The notes under the pieces: model-generated | Told to the model about the DNA's origin: nothing | What the model saw: only the letters and a program-made list of their open reading frames with translations | Database searches by the model: none | Part shown: positions 26,601 to 37,500 of the stretch, in pieces | Layout of the letters: every line of letters starts with the position of its first letter | How positions within the stretch are numbered: the first letter of the stretch is position 1 | Made by a program: the position numbers and the translations under genes | Assembly: GCA_037043235.1 (NCBI GenBank) | Contig: JAWRVZ010000089.1 | Location: 2,390,501 to 2,454,500 of the forward strand | Direction: 5' to 3' | DNA length: 64,000 bases | Source: Rhodeus uyekii | Taxonomy: Eukaryota; Chordata; Actinopteri; Cypriniformes; Acheilognathidae

Positions 26601-26848
26601 GTGAGTAATAAACAAGTGCCATCTCGTTAGAGTCCTAAATTAGACGGGGGTAAGATAGAAGCGTCTATAATTATTTCCATACTCTTTTGCAGAAGACCAA
26701 GGACCATGTGCAGTCAGAAGAGCATGATGACGAACAACCAAAGTCAAGTGACCCCGTGAAGCATGAAGAGGAGGCAAATGAGACGTCATGTGACCAGGAA
26801 GAAGAAGATCAGCCGCTCATGAAAGCCAACAACTACCAGTTCTGCTGA
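6203..26848 (+). CDS. csf1r: Macrophage colony-stimulating factor 1 receptor (Fms), class III receptor tyrosine kinase; probably the csf1ra copy
   Basis: Twenty-one exons: 6203-6278, 9276-9557, 10139-10426, 11392-11528, 11807-11969, 12497-12698, 12871-12986, 13784-13895, 15253-15440, 15526-15617, 17349-17475, 17593-17697, 18735-18845, 19213-19375, 20725-20795, 21516-21625, 21762-21884, 21977-22088, 22736-22835, 24489-24594, 26693-26848. All junctions are GT-AG and phase-consistent, giving 979 codons plus stop (human 972). Order: signal peptide (about 1-24); five Ig-like domains, the fourth without its cysteine pair as in this family; transmembrane helix in exon 10 (about 528-548); juxtamembrane YTFIDPTQLPY; kinase with GAGAFG (599-604), Lys626, HRD Asp786, DFG 804-806 and activation-loop Tyr817. 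The kinase insert keeps DYKNV and Tyr733-Leu-Asp-Met, matching the human Grb2 and PI3K docking tyrosines. The tail is acidic and ends NNYQFC. In fish it controls macrophages, microglia and xanthophores. Kit and PDGFR are excluded by insert and tail sequence. The a/b paralogue assignment rests only on linkage to pdgfrb. Confidence 0.97.
7190..7312. repeat. Palindromic miniature element (TAGTTCACCCAAAAA family), degenerate copy
   Basis: Located in csf1r intron 1. It begins with TAGTTCACCCAAAAATTAAA and ends with the rough inverse (TTTTTGAGTGAACT). A better copy lies at 9650-9888. Elements of this look are very abundant in cypriniform genomes; the family name is not assigned here. Confidence 0.65.
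9650..9888. repeat. Palindromic miniature element (TAGTTCACCCAAAAATG family)
   Basis: Located in csf1r intron 2. Left end GATAGTTCACCCAAAAATG; right end the inverse (GGTTGAACTATCCC near 9867-9881). The internal halves also mirror one another (CATCATTTACT against AAATGATGACA). Related fragments lie at 7190-7312, 28905-28960 and 29450-29585. Confidence 0.75.
13365..13535. repeat. Foldback miniature element in csf1r intron 7
   Basis: The left arm (13365-13402, GAAATACACTATCTGTCAAA and following bases) is matched in inverse orientation by 13495-13532. The arms are near perfect over about 38 bp around a loop of about 90 bp, the structure of a recently spread non-autonomous foldback element. Confidence 0.75.
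14081..14508. repeat. Palindromic hAT-like miniature transposon in csf1r intron 8
   Basis: The left end AGTGTTGGGTTTAATTAATT and the right end (AGAGTAACTTATCCAACGCT) are imperfect inverse copies. The interior is full of TTACTAGTAATTA-type repeats. The terminus CAGTGTTGGGNAAGTTACT recurs in many fish hAT-derived miniature elements; the superfamily call is from memory of that terminus. Confidence 0.55.
14897..15150. repeat. Foldback repeat in csf1r intron 8
   Basis: The segment 14897-14963 (containing GTGATGCATATCTGTCAGTC) recurs inverted at about 15080-15150 (GACTGACAAATATGCATCAC). This gives imperfect arms of about 65 bp. It contains no coding capacity. Confidence 0.6.
15588..16110. repeat. 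73-bp minisatellite starting inside the csf1r transmembrane exon
   Basis: The first unit is the 3' end of exon 10 (CTTCATGTTCTACAAGTA) plus its 5' splice site GTGAGT and about 45 bp of intron. Further copies follow, with the donor-equivalent position at 15618, 15691, 15764, 15837, 15988 and 16057, so the period is 73 bp apart from the fifth, interrupted unit. Copy 2 keeps a perfect CAG-GTGAGT and copy 3 a CAG-GTGAAT. The interruption at about 15900-15976 is a dispersed-repeat fragment (TAATAAT run, then GCGCTTTACATGGAATGG). Confidence 0.9.
16140..17065. repeat. Probable retroelement remnant in csf1r intron 10
   Basis: The base composition differs from the flanking intron (GC-richer, with CpG-bearing GGTGACGTCACG), and there are short broken ORFs around 16446-16686. 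It ends with GGGAACCATGGTTACATGC near 17034-17052, a sequence type common at the ends of fish retroelements. No reverse transcriptase or integrase segment could be recognised, so the class is left open. Confidence 0.4.
18890..19108. repeat. Miniature element of the AAGGTTCTT / GGTTCTTCCATGG family in csf1r intron 13
   Basis: It contains AAGGTTCTTTGGGGAACCAA and GGTTCTTCCATGGCAT. A relative with the same internal phrases (GGGGAACCAAAAGCGGTTCT) lies at about 7058-7185 in intron 1. It is a non-coding dispersed repeat. Confidence 0.65.
19475..19712. repeat. Miniature transposon with GGTAACACTTTACTATAAGG ends
   Basis: Located in csf1r intron 14. The left terminus GGTAACACTTTACTATAAGG is mirrored by the right terminus CCTTATTGTAAAGTGTTACC, an almost perfect 20-bp inverted repeat. 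Fragments of the same family lie at 23646-23710, 27871-28108 and 61517-61560. Confidence 0.85.
19804..20508. mobile_element. Tigger-like non-autonomous DNA transposon, 705 bp
   Basis: Terminal inverted repeats CAGTAATGCCTTGAGATACG and its inverse (CTCAAGGTATTACTG) are flanked by TA on both sides (19802-19803 and 20509-20510). The interior has no transposase. A related copy in the opposite orientation lies at 44452-45498. It sits in csf1r intron 14 and is the main reason for that intron's length. Confidence 0.8.
22400..22495 (-). repeat. tRNA-derived SINE fragment (antisense)
   Basis: On the minus strand it reads as a tRNA-like head with a B-box (GGGTTCAATTCCC). It is the same family as 40700-40842 and the antisense copy near 49690-49775. 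It lies in csf1r intron 18. Confidence 0.65.
22950..24185. repeat. Nested repeat block in csf1r intron 19
   Basis: The outer ends resemble a TATGGAAACCCATTTCTGTCAC-type terminus (about 22952) and its inverse (TTTATGTGGCAGAAATGG, about 24154-24171), as in the element at 45190-45490. Inside are many AATTATGAC-like words, a (CT)n run at about 23570-23600 and a GGTAACACTTTAC-family fragment at about 23646-23710. There is also an inverted pair of about 42 bp (23828-23871 and 24090-24131) centred on a poly-C/AT core. Several insertions appear stacked; the exact boundaries are not resolved. Confidence 0.55.
25273..26328 (+). mobile_element. Tc1-like DNA transposon, 3'-truncated and frameshifted
   Basis: The 5' terminus CACTCACCTAAAGGATTATT follows TA, and the transposase reads in pieces over three frames. 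First is 25347-25649, an N-terminal helix-turn-helix (ARRAGLSISQSAQLLGFSRT). Next is 25637-26083, a catalytic core start with WSDESRF, then about 25914-26216. The frame changes and internal stops show it is inactive. The sequence stops matching after a segment corresponding to the C-terminus (about 26328), and no matching 3' inverted repeat follows. It lies in csf1r intron 20, sense to csf1r. A much older relative lies at 3370-4262. Confidence 0.88.
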
Positions 26849-29810
26849 AAACATCAACTAACTAATTAACTGCCAGATCTTCTGTCTGTACATCTGAAGC
26901 GCATCATTCATTCATATCTGTGGACGCTTGTTTCAGTCATAAAAGGTCATTGCGACTCACAATTCAGACTTTTTTCTCGCAAAGATGAAAAGGTTTTTAT
27001 TCAGTGGCAGAAACAATCTTCCACAGTCCCGGTGAGATGTTGCTGCTCTGCTTGGATGAAGTCTTTGTCTGCTAAGATTCGCCGTGTTGTTTGAGCATGA
27101 ACGGTTTCACTTCTGGTGGAAAAACTCCAAACCTCGGATGTGTTGGTCGTGCCTTCTTGGTAAACGTGCGTCTTTTTTTTGTTACTTGAACTTCTCAGTC
27201 CTCAAGGTCTGAAAGCAGCTTGTTCAGCGTTTTCCTCGCAAACGCTGCACGTTTCACTTCCACTTTATACTTTTGCAATCTGAAAAATTCACAAACAAAC
27301 AAACACGAAGTGCATCTGCATCACACGAAAATCTTTGCTTTTCATGCAGGAACTCGTTAAATGGACTTTATCAGTGGAGGTCAAAGGTCAGATATGAAAT
27401 CATTCATCTGCTCCGTCTGTCTCCTGCTCTAGTTCTTACTCAATCCTTGTAGGAAAACAGTCTTTTATGGCTTCCCGCAGTGATTACGGTGGTTTGGAGT
27501 GATAGTGCGTCTCCGACAGGTGAAATATTGACATGCTGTTGGTGCAATAATATTAGCCGATGGTTGTCTTATTTCTTCAGACAGCTGCGGGTCAAAGGTT
27601 AAATGCATTCTCATCGACCCACAACCTTAAAAAGCTTTAAAAACACTGAGGAAAAAAACAATGAGTGACCGAAAACACAGAAAGCATTTTTAGGAAGTAA
27701 AACCATTTACTTTTTCCTGTAGCGTAAAATGAAAGGTAGGCGAGTTTCATTTCATTTTAATGCGCACGTTTACACTGCAAAATATTTTTTTTGTCTTGTT
27801 TTCAAATATTCTTGAGATGAAAAATGACTTTACTGAAAGGTTTTTGCTTAAAAAAAATCAGTAAGACTTTACAATAAGGTTTCATTAGTTAAGATGAAGT
27901 AAGAATCAACTACACTTATTAATCTTTGTTCATTTCAACATTTACGAATACATTTTTAAAGATCAAAAGTTGTAACCTGTGAGCTAACATGAACATTTTA
28001 AGTAACAAACATGAATAAAGGTTAGTAACGGTATAAAGATGCATTGCTCATTGTTAGTTAATGCATTCACTAATGTTAACAAATGAGAGCTTATTGTAAA
28101 GCGTTACCCAGATATGTGTGAGAATTATTTTTGGCAGATATTTTTTCTGTTTTAAGCATAAACTCACTTCATTTTTTCAGAAAGCAAGACTTAAAACCCT
28201 CAATCAAGAAAGATTTCCTTGATCTTTTTTTTTTGCATTGTAAAATCCTCTGATTTATTTGCTTTAAATGATTTAAGCAGAATGTCAGATTTGTCTTTGG
28301 TCAAACTCTCAAACATGCGTGATTTTGTTCTGTAGTTTGAAATGGTTCTCAAAGCATGGTAGCGTCAGACACACACTGCCAGAGTTGCATAGAAAAGCAA
28401 TAAACTGCCATATGTTTATATCCTTTTTTACATTTATTCTTATGCAACAAGTTTTTTATGGTTCAAACTTGAATTATATGAGATTTCACAATAATAATGA
28501 TGTTTTTTCTGTGTTTATCTCTATGTATAATATCTATATGCATGTCTTTATGTATTATAACCGTCTCCATGATGCTCTTATGAATGAATTTTAGGATAGT
28601 TTTGCTACTAACAAAGAACGAAAATGTCAGGTGATGTTTTTATCAGTGAAAATAGAGTTTATTGAGTTTATGTCAGTCAAACACAAGCTTCTATTCGAGT
28701 CTGAGTCTGTTGTGACAGATATGATACTCTTATAATACTTGTCAAAGAGTCTTTCTTTGCATGAAAAAAAAAACTGTCAAAATATGAAATGAAAATAAAT
28801 ACTGTTGGTTTTCCGCCTGTAGTGGCTTTCACTTTTCTGTGGGCAATAAACCGCTTATTTACAACAATCATTAATGCTATTTTTCAAGGAAAATTAAACT
28901 TCTGGTATCATTTACTCGCCCTCGTGTCGTTGAAACCTGTATTTTGCACAAAAGCACATGCTCTTTTCCGTACAGGGAAAGTGAGAAGGCATTTATATGG
29001 CTTTTAAACCTCTAAAAAACGCCATGCAATCAATTAATTAAATGAATATGTAGGTGTACATTTAAGATTATTCTTGCGAACACAATATCTATCCATTTGG
29101 ATTACACTGTTTTAAACTAATAACTTAATGTCCGTTACAAACCATCATGATATGGTTTATTATTAACTAATTGTAACTGTTTGATTTTTAACTGAATGAG
29201 CAATTTCTTTATTATTAATATTCACTAGAATCTGCTGATTGCAAAAACATTTATTCCGTTAAAAAGTATAAGGTAAAATATGACTAACGTAATTCAAATG
29301 TTTGAGATTATAGTTTTTCATCGATGATCAGCATTTGATCAAAAAATAAACATAAGTTACAGCTTAATATGCAGCTCATTAGTTAAAATTGTAAACCAAA
29401 TGGATTGAGATTTTGTATTCAATTCAAATACGTAAATCATAAAGTTAAAAATGAAAGTCATCATGCTGTTCCAAACCTCTACGACTTTCCCTCTTCTGCT
29501 GAACATGGAGATATTTTAAAGAATGGTAATCAAAAATGATTACCTGTTCTTCACAAGTCTTCATTTTTGGGTAAACTACGCATTTAAAACAACCATCTAG
29601 TGTCTTAACAGTATTATTAATTTTCTTCTGTAATCATACGACTGCTTTTGTGCTGCACAGATTGAACACCTACAACATGAAGGGGAATAAATGACAATAA
29701 ATTTCTGTTTCTCTCCACACCATTTCTATAATCAATCCTGAAGTCATCCCTAAACAGGCACGTTTGGAGCTTGTTTCCGTGGAGTAAACCTGCTGATAAT
29801 CAGCCCTGAT
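26849..29810. other. Convergent 3' region between csf1r and hmgxb3
   Basis: No coding exon is seen. The left part is the csf1r 3' UTR. Candidate poly(A) signals on the plus strand lie at about 28013 (AATAAA), 28795 (AATAAA) and 28848 (CAATAAA). For hmgxb3 on the minus strand, TTTATT hexamers lie at about 29206 and 29249. A miniature transposon (27871-28108, GTAAGACTTTACAATAAGG to TTGTAAAGCGTTACC) and fragments of the TTCACCCAAAAATG family (28905-28960, 29450-29585) are embedded. Confidence 0.5.
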
Positions 29811-30638
29811 TCAGTCGAGCATCACCTCTTCAAACACAACTCCATCCAAGTGTTTCTCCAGCTCCTCGCCGGCTCCCTCCTCCTCCACTTCCTGCTGGTC
29901 GGTGTTGATCTGTGCCACTCCCAGCCTGTAGAGGGCGTCCCGGATCATCACCACCTCGCCCGGTTGGCACGCGCTCAGCACTTCTGCGATCTGCTGGTTC
30001 ACAATGTCTCTGCTGCTCAGGAAGTCCAGCAGTCTGTTATAGAGGTAGTAATACGCAGCGTTCTCAAACACGAGAGCCTTACGCCGAACCGCCACGCTCT
30101 CGTTGAGGCTGGTTTCTCCCTCGGTGACCGTGCCTGCATACGGCTCCAGCTCTTTGCAGAGGCTCATGGCATGGTGGGCGTCGTGGGGGGTGTTCGGCCC
30201 GTCGGGTCGCACTATCCAGCGAGAGGCGGATTTGGTGAGCGGGTGCAGATGAGGGTTGGACTCTGTTGCTGTGAGATCTAAACTGTACGGCTGATCCTGA
30301 AGCTCCGAGCAGGAGACGTACTGAGAAAGAGAACGAGACGCATTCAACAGCCAATCAGGGGCTTTAAAATCTGCACACAACAAGGTCACTGCGAAGACAA
30401 TTTAGCATTAGGTACAGAATAACACGTATTTTAGAAAATAATATTTTCATATCAATTTTTCACAATTAAAATACAAACTCTTACAGTAGCTTTTTGGAAA
30501 TAAATGGACTAATTTCTGATCATTTAATGTCATTACTGGAGTTGTCAGTCTAAACGGAAAATAAGTATGTAGAAGATCTTAAATGTTTTGATGCATAAAT
30601 GGCTCAAAAATAATAAATATAATTAAATTAGTTAAATT

Positions 30639-30675
<37 letters not shown>

Positions 30676-33011
30676 TTTTATTTTTTTTTTTTTTTTTTTT
30701 GCGAACTATTCCTAAACCTCTTAAATGTACTAATTATTTTATAATTTTATTTTTTTTCTTTCAAAGAAATCACAGCAGAATGATAAATAAATAATAAATA
30801 CATTATAATGTATTATGATGATAATATTATTATAAAATTATATTATAAAATGAAATTGATGGTAATATTAATTATATATATGTATAATTGTTTTATATTT
30901 TTTATCAAATATAATGTGTGTGTATGCATATATATGTATATTGAAATATACACATATATAAACACAAATTATTATTATTATATATTACCATATAATAGCT
31001 ACATTAGGGCTGTCATACGTTTCATAAATATATATATTTAAAATAATGAATAAATGTAAGTTTTGGGTGATAAATTCCTTTAAATCTCTCACCTGTGGTG
31101 TTGTAGCAGGATCAGAGAAGCATCCCTGATTCTTCTCCCACATCTGTGATGCCAGTTCAGGGTATAATACATCAGTGCACAGCGCCACCTTCTGGGCGCA
31201 ATCCGCCACGTACACCGGCGGCCAGAAGCGGGAGGAGAGCAGCAGGTCGAGGTGATCTCGAGCGCTTTCTCTACGCACGATATACTTGGAGCCGCAAACC
31301 ACCTGCCCAGAGATCAGAGTCACATCAGCTCGTTCCATCGGCATCTTCACAAACGTGTGTTTCTAACGGTGAGTGTGTGTACCTGATGAGGACAGACTTT
31401 ACTGATCCTGCCTGCCGTCATGAGCGCCTGCGGCTGCCGTCCCGTCCAGAGTCCGTTCTGTGTTTGTGAATACAGCAAAGACACAGACTCCAGCAGCCCG
31501 CCCTGTCAAACCAAAACATTTTTTACACGTTTCTTTGAGATGTCACTATAAAATAATTTTCTTTATTAGGTTATAGTGTTTATAATTAGCTCAGTATCCA
31601 AGCAATATCCATTTAAAGAAGCGTCCCCATCTAGATTAATAAACGTGTTGCCATGTACTTTTACACTGTCTGCCGCTGCAGGAATCCCACATTTCTCCAG
31701 CACGTCCCGGAGCTCCTCCTCACTGTGCAGATCCATCCGATCCGGATTCAGACGACCCTCATGGATCAGACGCACCAGGACCGATGGCTCCCCTGAAACC
31801 CACACACACACACACACACTTAAATCAAGCTATAAGCTTAAGTCAATACTCAACTCAAGTCAGCTGATCTATGTCGATGTTGCAAAACATAATTGAGCTC
31901 GAAAGCAAGACGCTTCTGGAGCTTTTCAGTCAATTGTGACTGAATTTGATTTTGTTTTTTTAGAAATCTTTACTTTATCTGAGTTTTGGCATTTGCTATC
32001 ATTTGATATAATTTGAAAAGGTTAAATGGAGCTGGAAAAAAATTGTCACATGGCATCGGAGATGCATGGGAATCACACTTCCTCTAGTGGACACGTTTGG
32101 TACTGCGCACAAACCAAATCTCAAATCTACCCCAGAGTAAACAGTGTTATTTCATATAAAAATTGTATTTTTGTGTATTTTTCAAAACAATAAACATAAA
32201 ACTCATTACCTTTATTCCAGCAGTTTACTTCCGCAACAATTTGCTATGTATCGTCTTTAAAAGAGACCAAACTTAAGCCTGTGCTTTAAAGCATTCAAGA
32301 TTAATGACAGTTTAAGTTGGAAATGTCATTTTCAGATCTATTATAACTATTATTTAGTACCATGAAATATTAATTAAATAACACTGTTGAATTAAAATAT
32401 AGTACATTAACTTCACTGAAATAAAATGAAAGTGTGTGTTTTGTGTCTGTACCTCTGATTTGGGAGTCAGAGGGGAGTTTGTCCTTCTCTGTATTGACGG
32501 CGACCGTGTTCCTCATGAGAGGCGGGATGAACGGGGCGATGATGGAGGCGTCAAAGCGCGTGAGGGGAACGCTGGAGGGAAACACCGCCTGCTCCAGCGC
32601 CTCGTTCTCCATCGTCAGCCAAAACTCATCAACGTGCACCTCATCCGCCGCCTGGAAATCAGGCCATGTGAACTACAGAGAGAGAGAGAGCAACACTGCG
32701 GATCACTGATCGTTTACCATTATTACTATCGTTATTTACTATTACTATTTACTTTTATTACTATCATTAATGTGTTTCTTCAATGCAATGTAAGTCGCTT
32801 TGGATAAATAGAGATAAATGTATATATAAATATATATAAATAACTACATAATCAATATATTTGTTACAGGATTTATTAGTATTTGTTAACATTATTAACA
32901 AAATAAAATAATTAAATTAATTAAATTAATAAAAAATAAATGAATACAATTTTATTAATTAAAAAATGTACACATTCATAATGTACCTGTTCATATTCAT
33001 ACACATATACA

Positions 33012-33051
<40 letters not shown>

Positions 33052-33100
33052 TAACTGAAACAAACAAATTAAAGCTGAATAGAAAAATTAAAAAACTAAT

Positions 33101-33152
<52 letters not shown>

Positions 33153-34486
33153 CAATTAGTTTTTTAATTTTTCTATTCAGCTTTAATTTGTTTGTATATA
33201 TACACAATATATATATTTATTTATTAAATAATTTATCATTTCAGTTAGTTTATAGCTTTTTTGAACTGCCTTTTGCAATTTGAACAGATAAACTAGCAGT
33301 AAAGAGAGCAGCTTAGAAATGATCTGAATATGCATTTTTGCATCTAAATCAATACCTTTACTGGGATTTTCTTTTAATTTGCTGATCTGCATAGATTTGT
33401 ATCAGATGGATTGCATCGAAACCATTGCATCACTTCTCGTGTTCTTTCAGCGTCATGACTAGCATCTTAAGAACGCAACTACTAAATGTGTCCCAAAGCC
33501 ACTTTTTCTGAGCACACAGAGCCTAAATTAAAACTGTAGTAAATCGCAAAATTAAAAATGAAGCCCTTTTTGTCATCTTTGCATCAGGGTTATTATAGTT
33601 AATGAAAACAAAAAAACATTTGAAAACATTTTTGTTACTTGAAATACAAAGCTCATTTAAAATATGAATAAAAAGCAACACTGCTGATCCGGGATCAGTT
33701 CATTTCCATTACCTCCACGTTTTTGAGCAGTAAAGTGTTGTTGGTGTTGCGTTGCGCGATCTCCAGTTTTGGTGCGATGCCGCACACGCCGCAGATCATA
33801 TCGTTATAGTCTCGAACCGTCAGGCACTCAAACGCCCAGTAACCGCTGCACAACAGATCCTGAACATGTGACGCCTGCTCCGAGCTCAACACACCGTCTG
33901 CACGGGACACAAAGAGGCACGGAAACGTCATGCGCTCGCTCAGTGTATGAGAGATGAAGATGATGATGAAGATGAAGCACCTGTGAGCGTCTGTGAGTGC
34001 TTGATTAAACTGAGAGCAGCGTGTGCAGGATCGTCCCCGAGTCTGATCTGATGTCTCATCTTAAAGAACAAATCCAGCGTCACCAGCAGTTTATTGCCGA
34101 CATTAAACACACCTGAGAAGAGCAAACACAAGCTGCAGTAACACATGCTGCATTCTCAGATACCAGAGACTTTAGTATCAGTAAGATTATACAATTACAA
34201 TTATATTTGTGTGTGTGCGTGTATCAGTATATATGTGTGTGTGTGTGTGTGTCAGTGTATGTGTGTGTGCGTCAGTGCATGTGTCCGTGTATGTGTGTGC
34301 ATGTATGTGTGTGTGTGTGTGTGTGTATGCGTCAGTGTATGTGTGTGTGTGTGTGTCAGTGCATATGTGTCCGTGTATGTGTGTGTGTGTATGCGTCAGT
34401 GTATGTGTGTGTGTGTATGCGTCAGTGTATGTGTGTCACTGTATGTGTGTCAGTGTATGTGTGTTCGTGTGTATGTGTGTGCAGCC

Positions 34487-34543
<57 letters not shown>

Positions 34544-37500
34544 AGTGCATATGTGTCCGTGTATGTGTGTGTGTGTATGCGTCAGTGTATGTGTGTCACT
34601 GTATGTGTGTCAGTGTATGTGTGTGTGTGTGTGTGTCAGTGGATGTGTGTGCGTGCAGGTGTGTCAGTGTATGTGTGTCACTGTATGTGTGTCAGTGTAT
34701 GTGTGTGTGTGTGTGTGTGTGTCAGTGGATGTGTGTGCGTGCAGGTGTGTCAGTGTATGTGTGTTCGTGTGTATGTGTGTGCAGCCGTATGTGTGTGTGT
34801 GTGTGTGTGTGTGTTTACCTGGATGCAGGTCTGTGAAACTGTGCATCGCCAAACAGTGGAGATTCGTACAGACTTTCAGCTGCAGAGTCACTGGACGAAT
34901 CAATCGCTCCGTCAATAACCAGCATTCCTCCAGACCCGCAACTGAACTAAACAACACAAAACAACCACACAACATGTAAATCTTCCTGCGGTTGCATCCC
35001 TTCTGCCGGTCCGGTTCCTCTCACCTCTGGTCTCCTTTAAACAGCGGGCACTGACACAGACTGCAGTGTGTGGCCGCCGACTCGAAGAAGCTCGGCCATC
35101 CGTTGCTCTCCTCCGTCTCGTCCTCTTGGCTGTTGACCTCGTGTATGAGGCTGAAGACGTCCTGTAGTTCGGTCTCGCTCTCGGGGAACTGCAGACAGGA
35201 GCGCAGCAGACTGACGGTGGAGTGACGCTGCTGCTCTTTCTGCGTGCCGCTCAGAGTTTGAGACAGGAGTGGAGAACTGGACACATCCTGAGCAGACTGC
35301 GGGACAACAAACACTCATTAGTGTGGGCCTTATCACGGAAAACATGATTTTAGTTGTATTATGTAGACATGTGCAATGCAAAACACCAACAGTCCATCAA
35401 GAGAGGAGCTGAAACCAATGACACTACTTACAGCAGGGGTGCCACACTTTTTTGGCTTGTGAGTTACTTAATAAATGACCAACTCAAAATAATCGACCTA
35501 TAATAATGCAAAACATATACAGTAATACCTCGGTTTACGAGTGACTTTGTATACGAGCAAATCGGTGTACGAGCATTGTATCGGAGTGCGAGAATTTTTC
35601 CCTCGCCCACGCGCATTTTTTTGTGGAAAAGTCCTAACGCTCAGCATCTTCACGCACATTTTTACTGGGAATATCCTAACAACAGCCTCTCACAAAGCCT
35701 GTCACTAGGGACCAACCAAATTCACGGGTAAAAATGGAAGGTTTTACATTTTTTTAAAGGTTTTAGATTTCACGGAAAATTCACGGTACAATTTTTACTA
35801 GGCACCAATCACTGCAATCAGGCCATCTGCTGTCACACCCGCTGTTTTGTATTCTAAAATACCACTTTTCGACTGTTCACCTGTATTAAAAAACAAAAAG
35901 GAAACAAAATACGACTACAACGCACGTAGCCACAGACTCCGCAATGCCACGTGACATTAATGACATAGTTTACAGTTTTTAGTGGCCAAAACATGGGCGA
36001 CCACGTTGGTTGCTGACATATTCTGCCGCTGCGGGGCATTGACGTTTGTGTACTGGCTGACACTTCTCTCCGCGTCAACGCTGTTCGTTGGTACAGAAAG
36101 GTAGCGTAATGCAGCAGGTGTTGTACCGAAATCTGACTCCCCGGACAAATCTCACTCCCCTATACGCGCACGCATTAGCCTAATACACGCTGCATCGAGC
36201 ATATTCGTCTACAAATCGTTGTTTTCACACTGCAAACACTTAGAAAGTACACAGAAGTTTTGTGTACGCTTGAATAAATAAGCAGAAAATTAAAGTATAT
36301 TACATTTATAATGAATTATAGTAGGCCTATGGGTTTACATGGGGAGTCAGATTTTTACAGCCGAAAAATAAGACTCACCATATTTATCTTATTATCTCAT
36401 CATATGGTGAGCCTGTGAGCTTTTAAACCAGAGTTAGTGAGGGGAGTGAGATTTTCAAAGGTGCAGAAAGAAAGATTTTCAAAGATTTTTCTGCTGTGAA
36501 AATCTGACTCCCCCTGGTAAACCCACTATAAATGTAATATAATTTCATTTTCCGCTTATTTAACCATACGCAAAACTTCCGTGTACGTTTGCTGTGTGAA
36601 AACATCGTTTTTTAGGCGAATATGTTCAAGAAAGTGCGTTTCATCTACATGCAGCGCTTATTAATGCGCTATTAACTTCTTTTGCTGCTGTTTTGTAGGC
36701 TGCAAACTCGGCTAAGACTACGATCATCTGCTCATGGTATACTCTTTATCAGTAAAAATATTGATCTTCAATAAAAATTTCACTATTTCACGCTTGTTGG
36801 GTGTTTTCACGGAAAGTGGCCGTTTTCACGGAAAATGTCACGGCCGTAAAATCGTGAATTTGGTTGGTCCCTACCCATCACCCCTTCACTCACAAACTAA
36901 ATCACCATATTAATATAAACAACAATAATGCATTAATCAGGGATACTTAAATAACTTGAGTTACAGGGTGTGCCACAACTAACCGCAAGATTTTTCTTGT
37001 TGGCGAGCTCGCAGCCACAGGTGGGACACTGTCGAGGTTTGTGTCGGTTTTTGTAGACGTAATCACACGCAGGGTTCTTGCAACGGCCTCGACCTCTCGC
37101 TGTAGACAAACCCAGAGCCTGAAGAACAGACAAACACATACAGCACAGTTATCACATATGAAAACACAGAAGAACACAAGTACGTGTGAGGTCTGTGAAC
37201 ACTAACTAGGGAGGATCCAGCGGTTTTCTTGAAGGGCAGCATGGAGAGGATCTTCACGCCGTTGTCTGTGATGATGTACTGGTTACTGCCGACCGGGATC
37301 GGCTTCTGCAATCACACCGTTGATCAGTTGGATTAAAGTTGGTTTTTACTATTACTATCTTAGAATAATTGTATTATTTTGTTTGGTTACTATTATTATT
37401 ACTATTGTAATTTTTCTTCTTCTCTGATTATTTTATTACTTTATTATTCTCTCAGATTATTTGTATTATTATTATTTTGTACAGTTACTATTATTATTGT

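Noticed and set aside
29850..30281. 143-codon plus-strand ORF
   Set aside because: It is antisense to the terminal hmgxb3 exon; the minus-strand reading has clear homology.
31303..31344. Upstream extension of the hmgxb3 penultimate exon (MPMERADV)
   Set aside because: The acceptor at 31303 (GGGCAG) joins KVCPHQ directly to VVCGSKY, as in human. The longer form would insert unrelated residues.
34145..34979. Long ORFs (209-257 codons) in all three plus-strand frames
   Set aside because: They arise from a TG-rich minisatellite; the translations are Val/Cys repeats and all frames are open equally.
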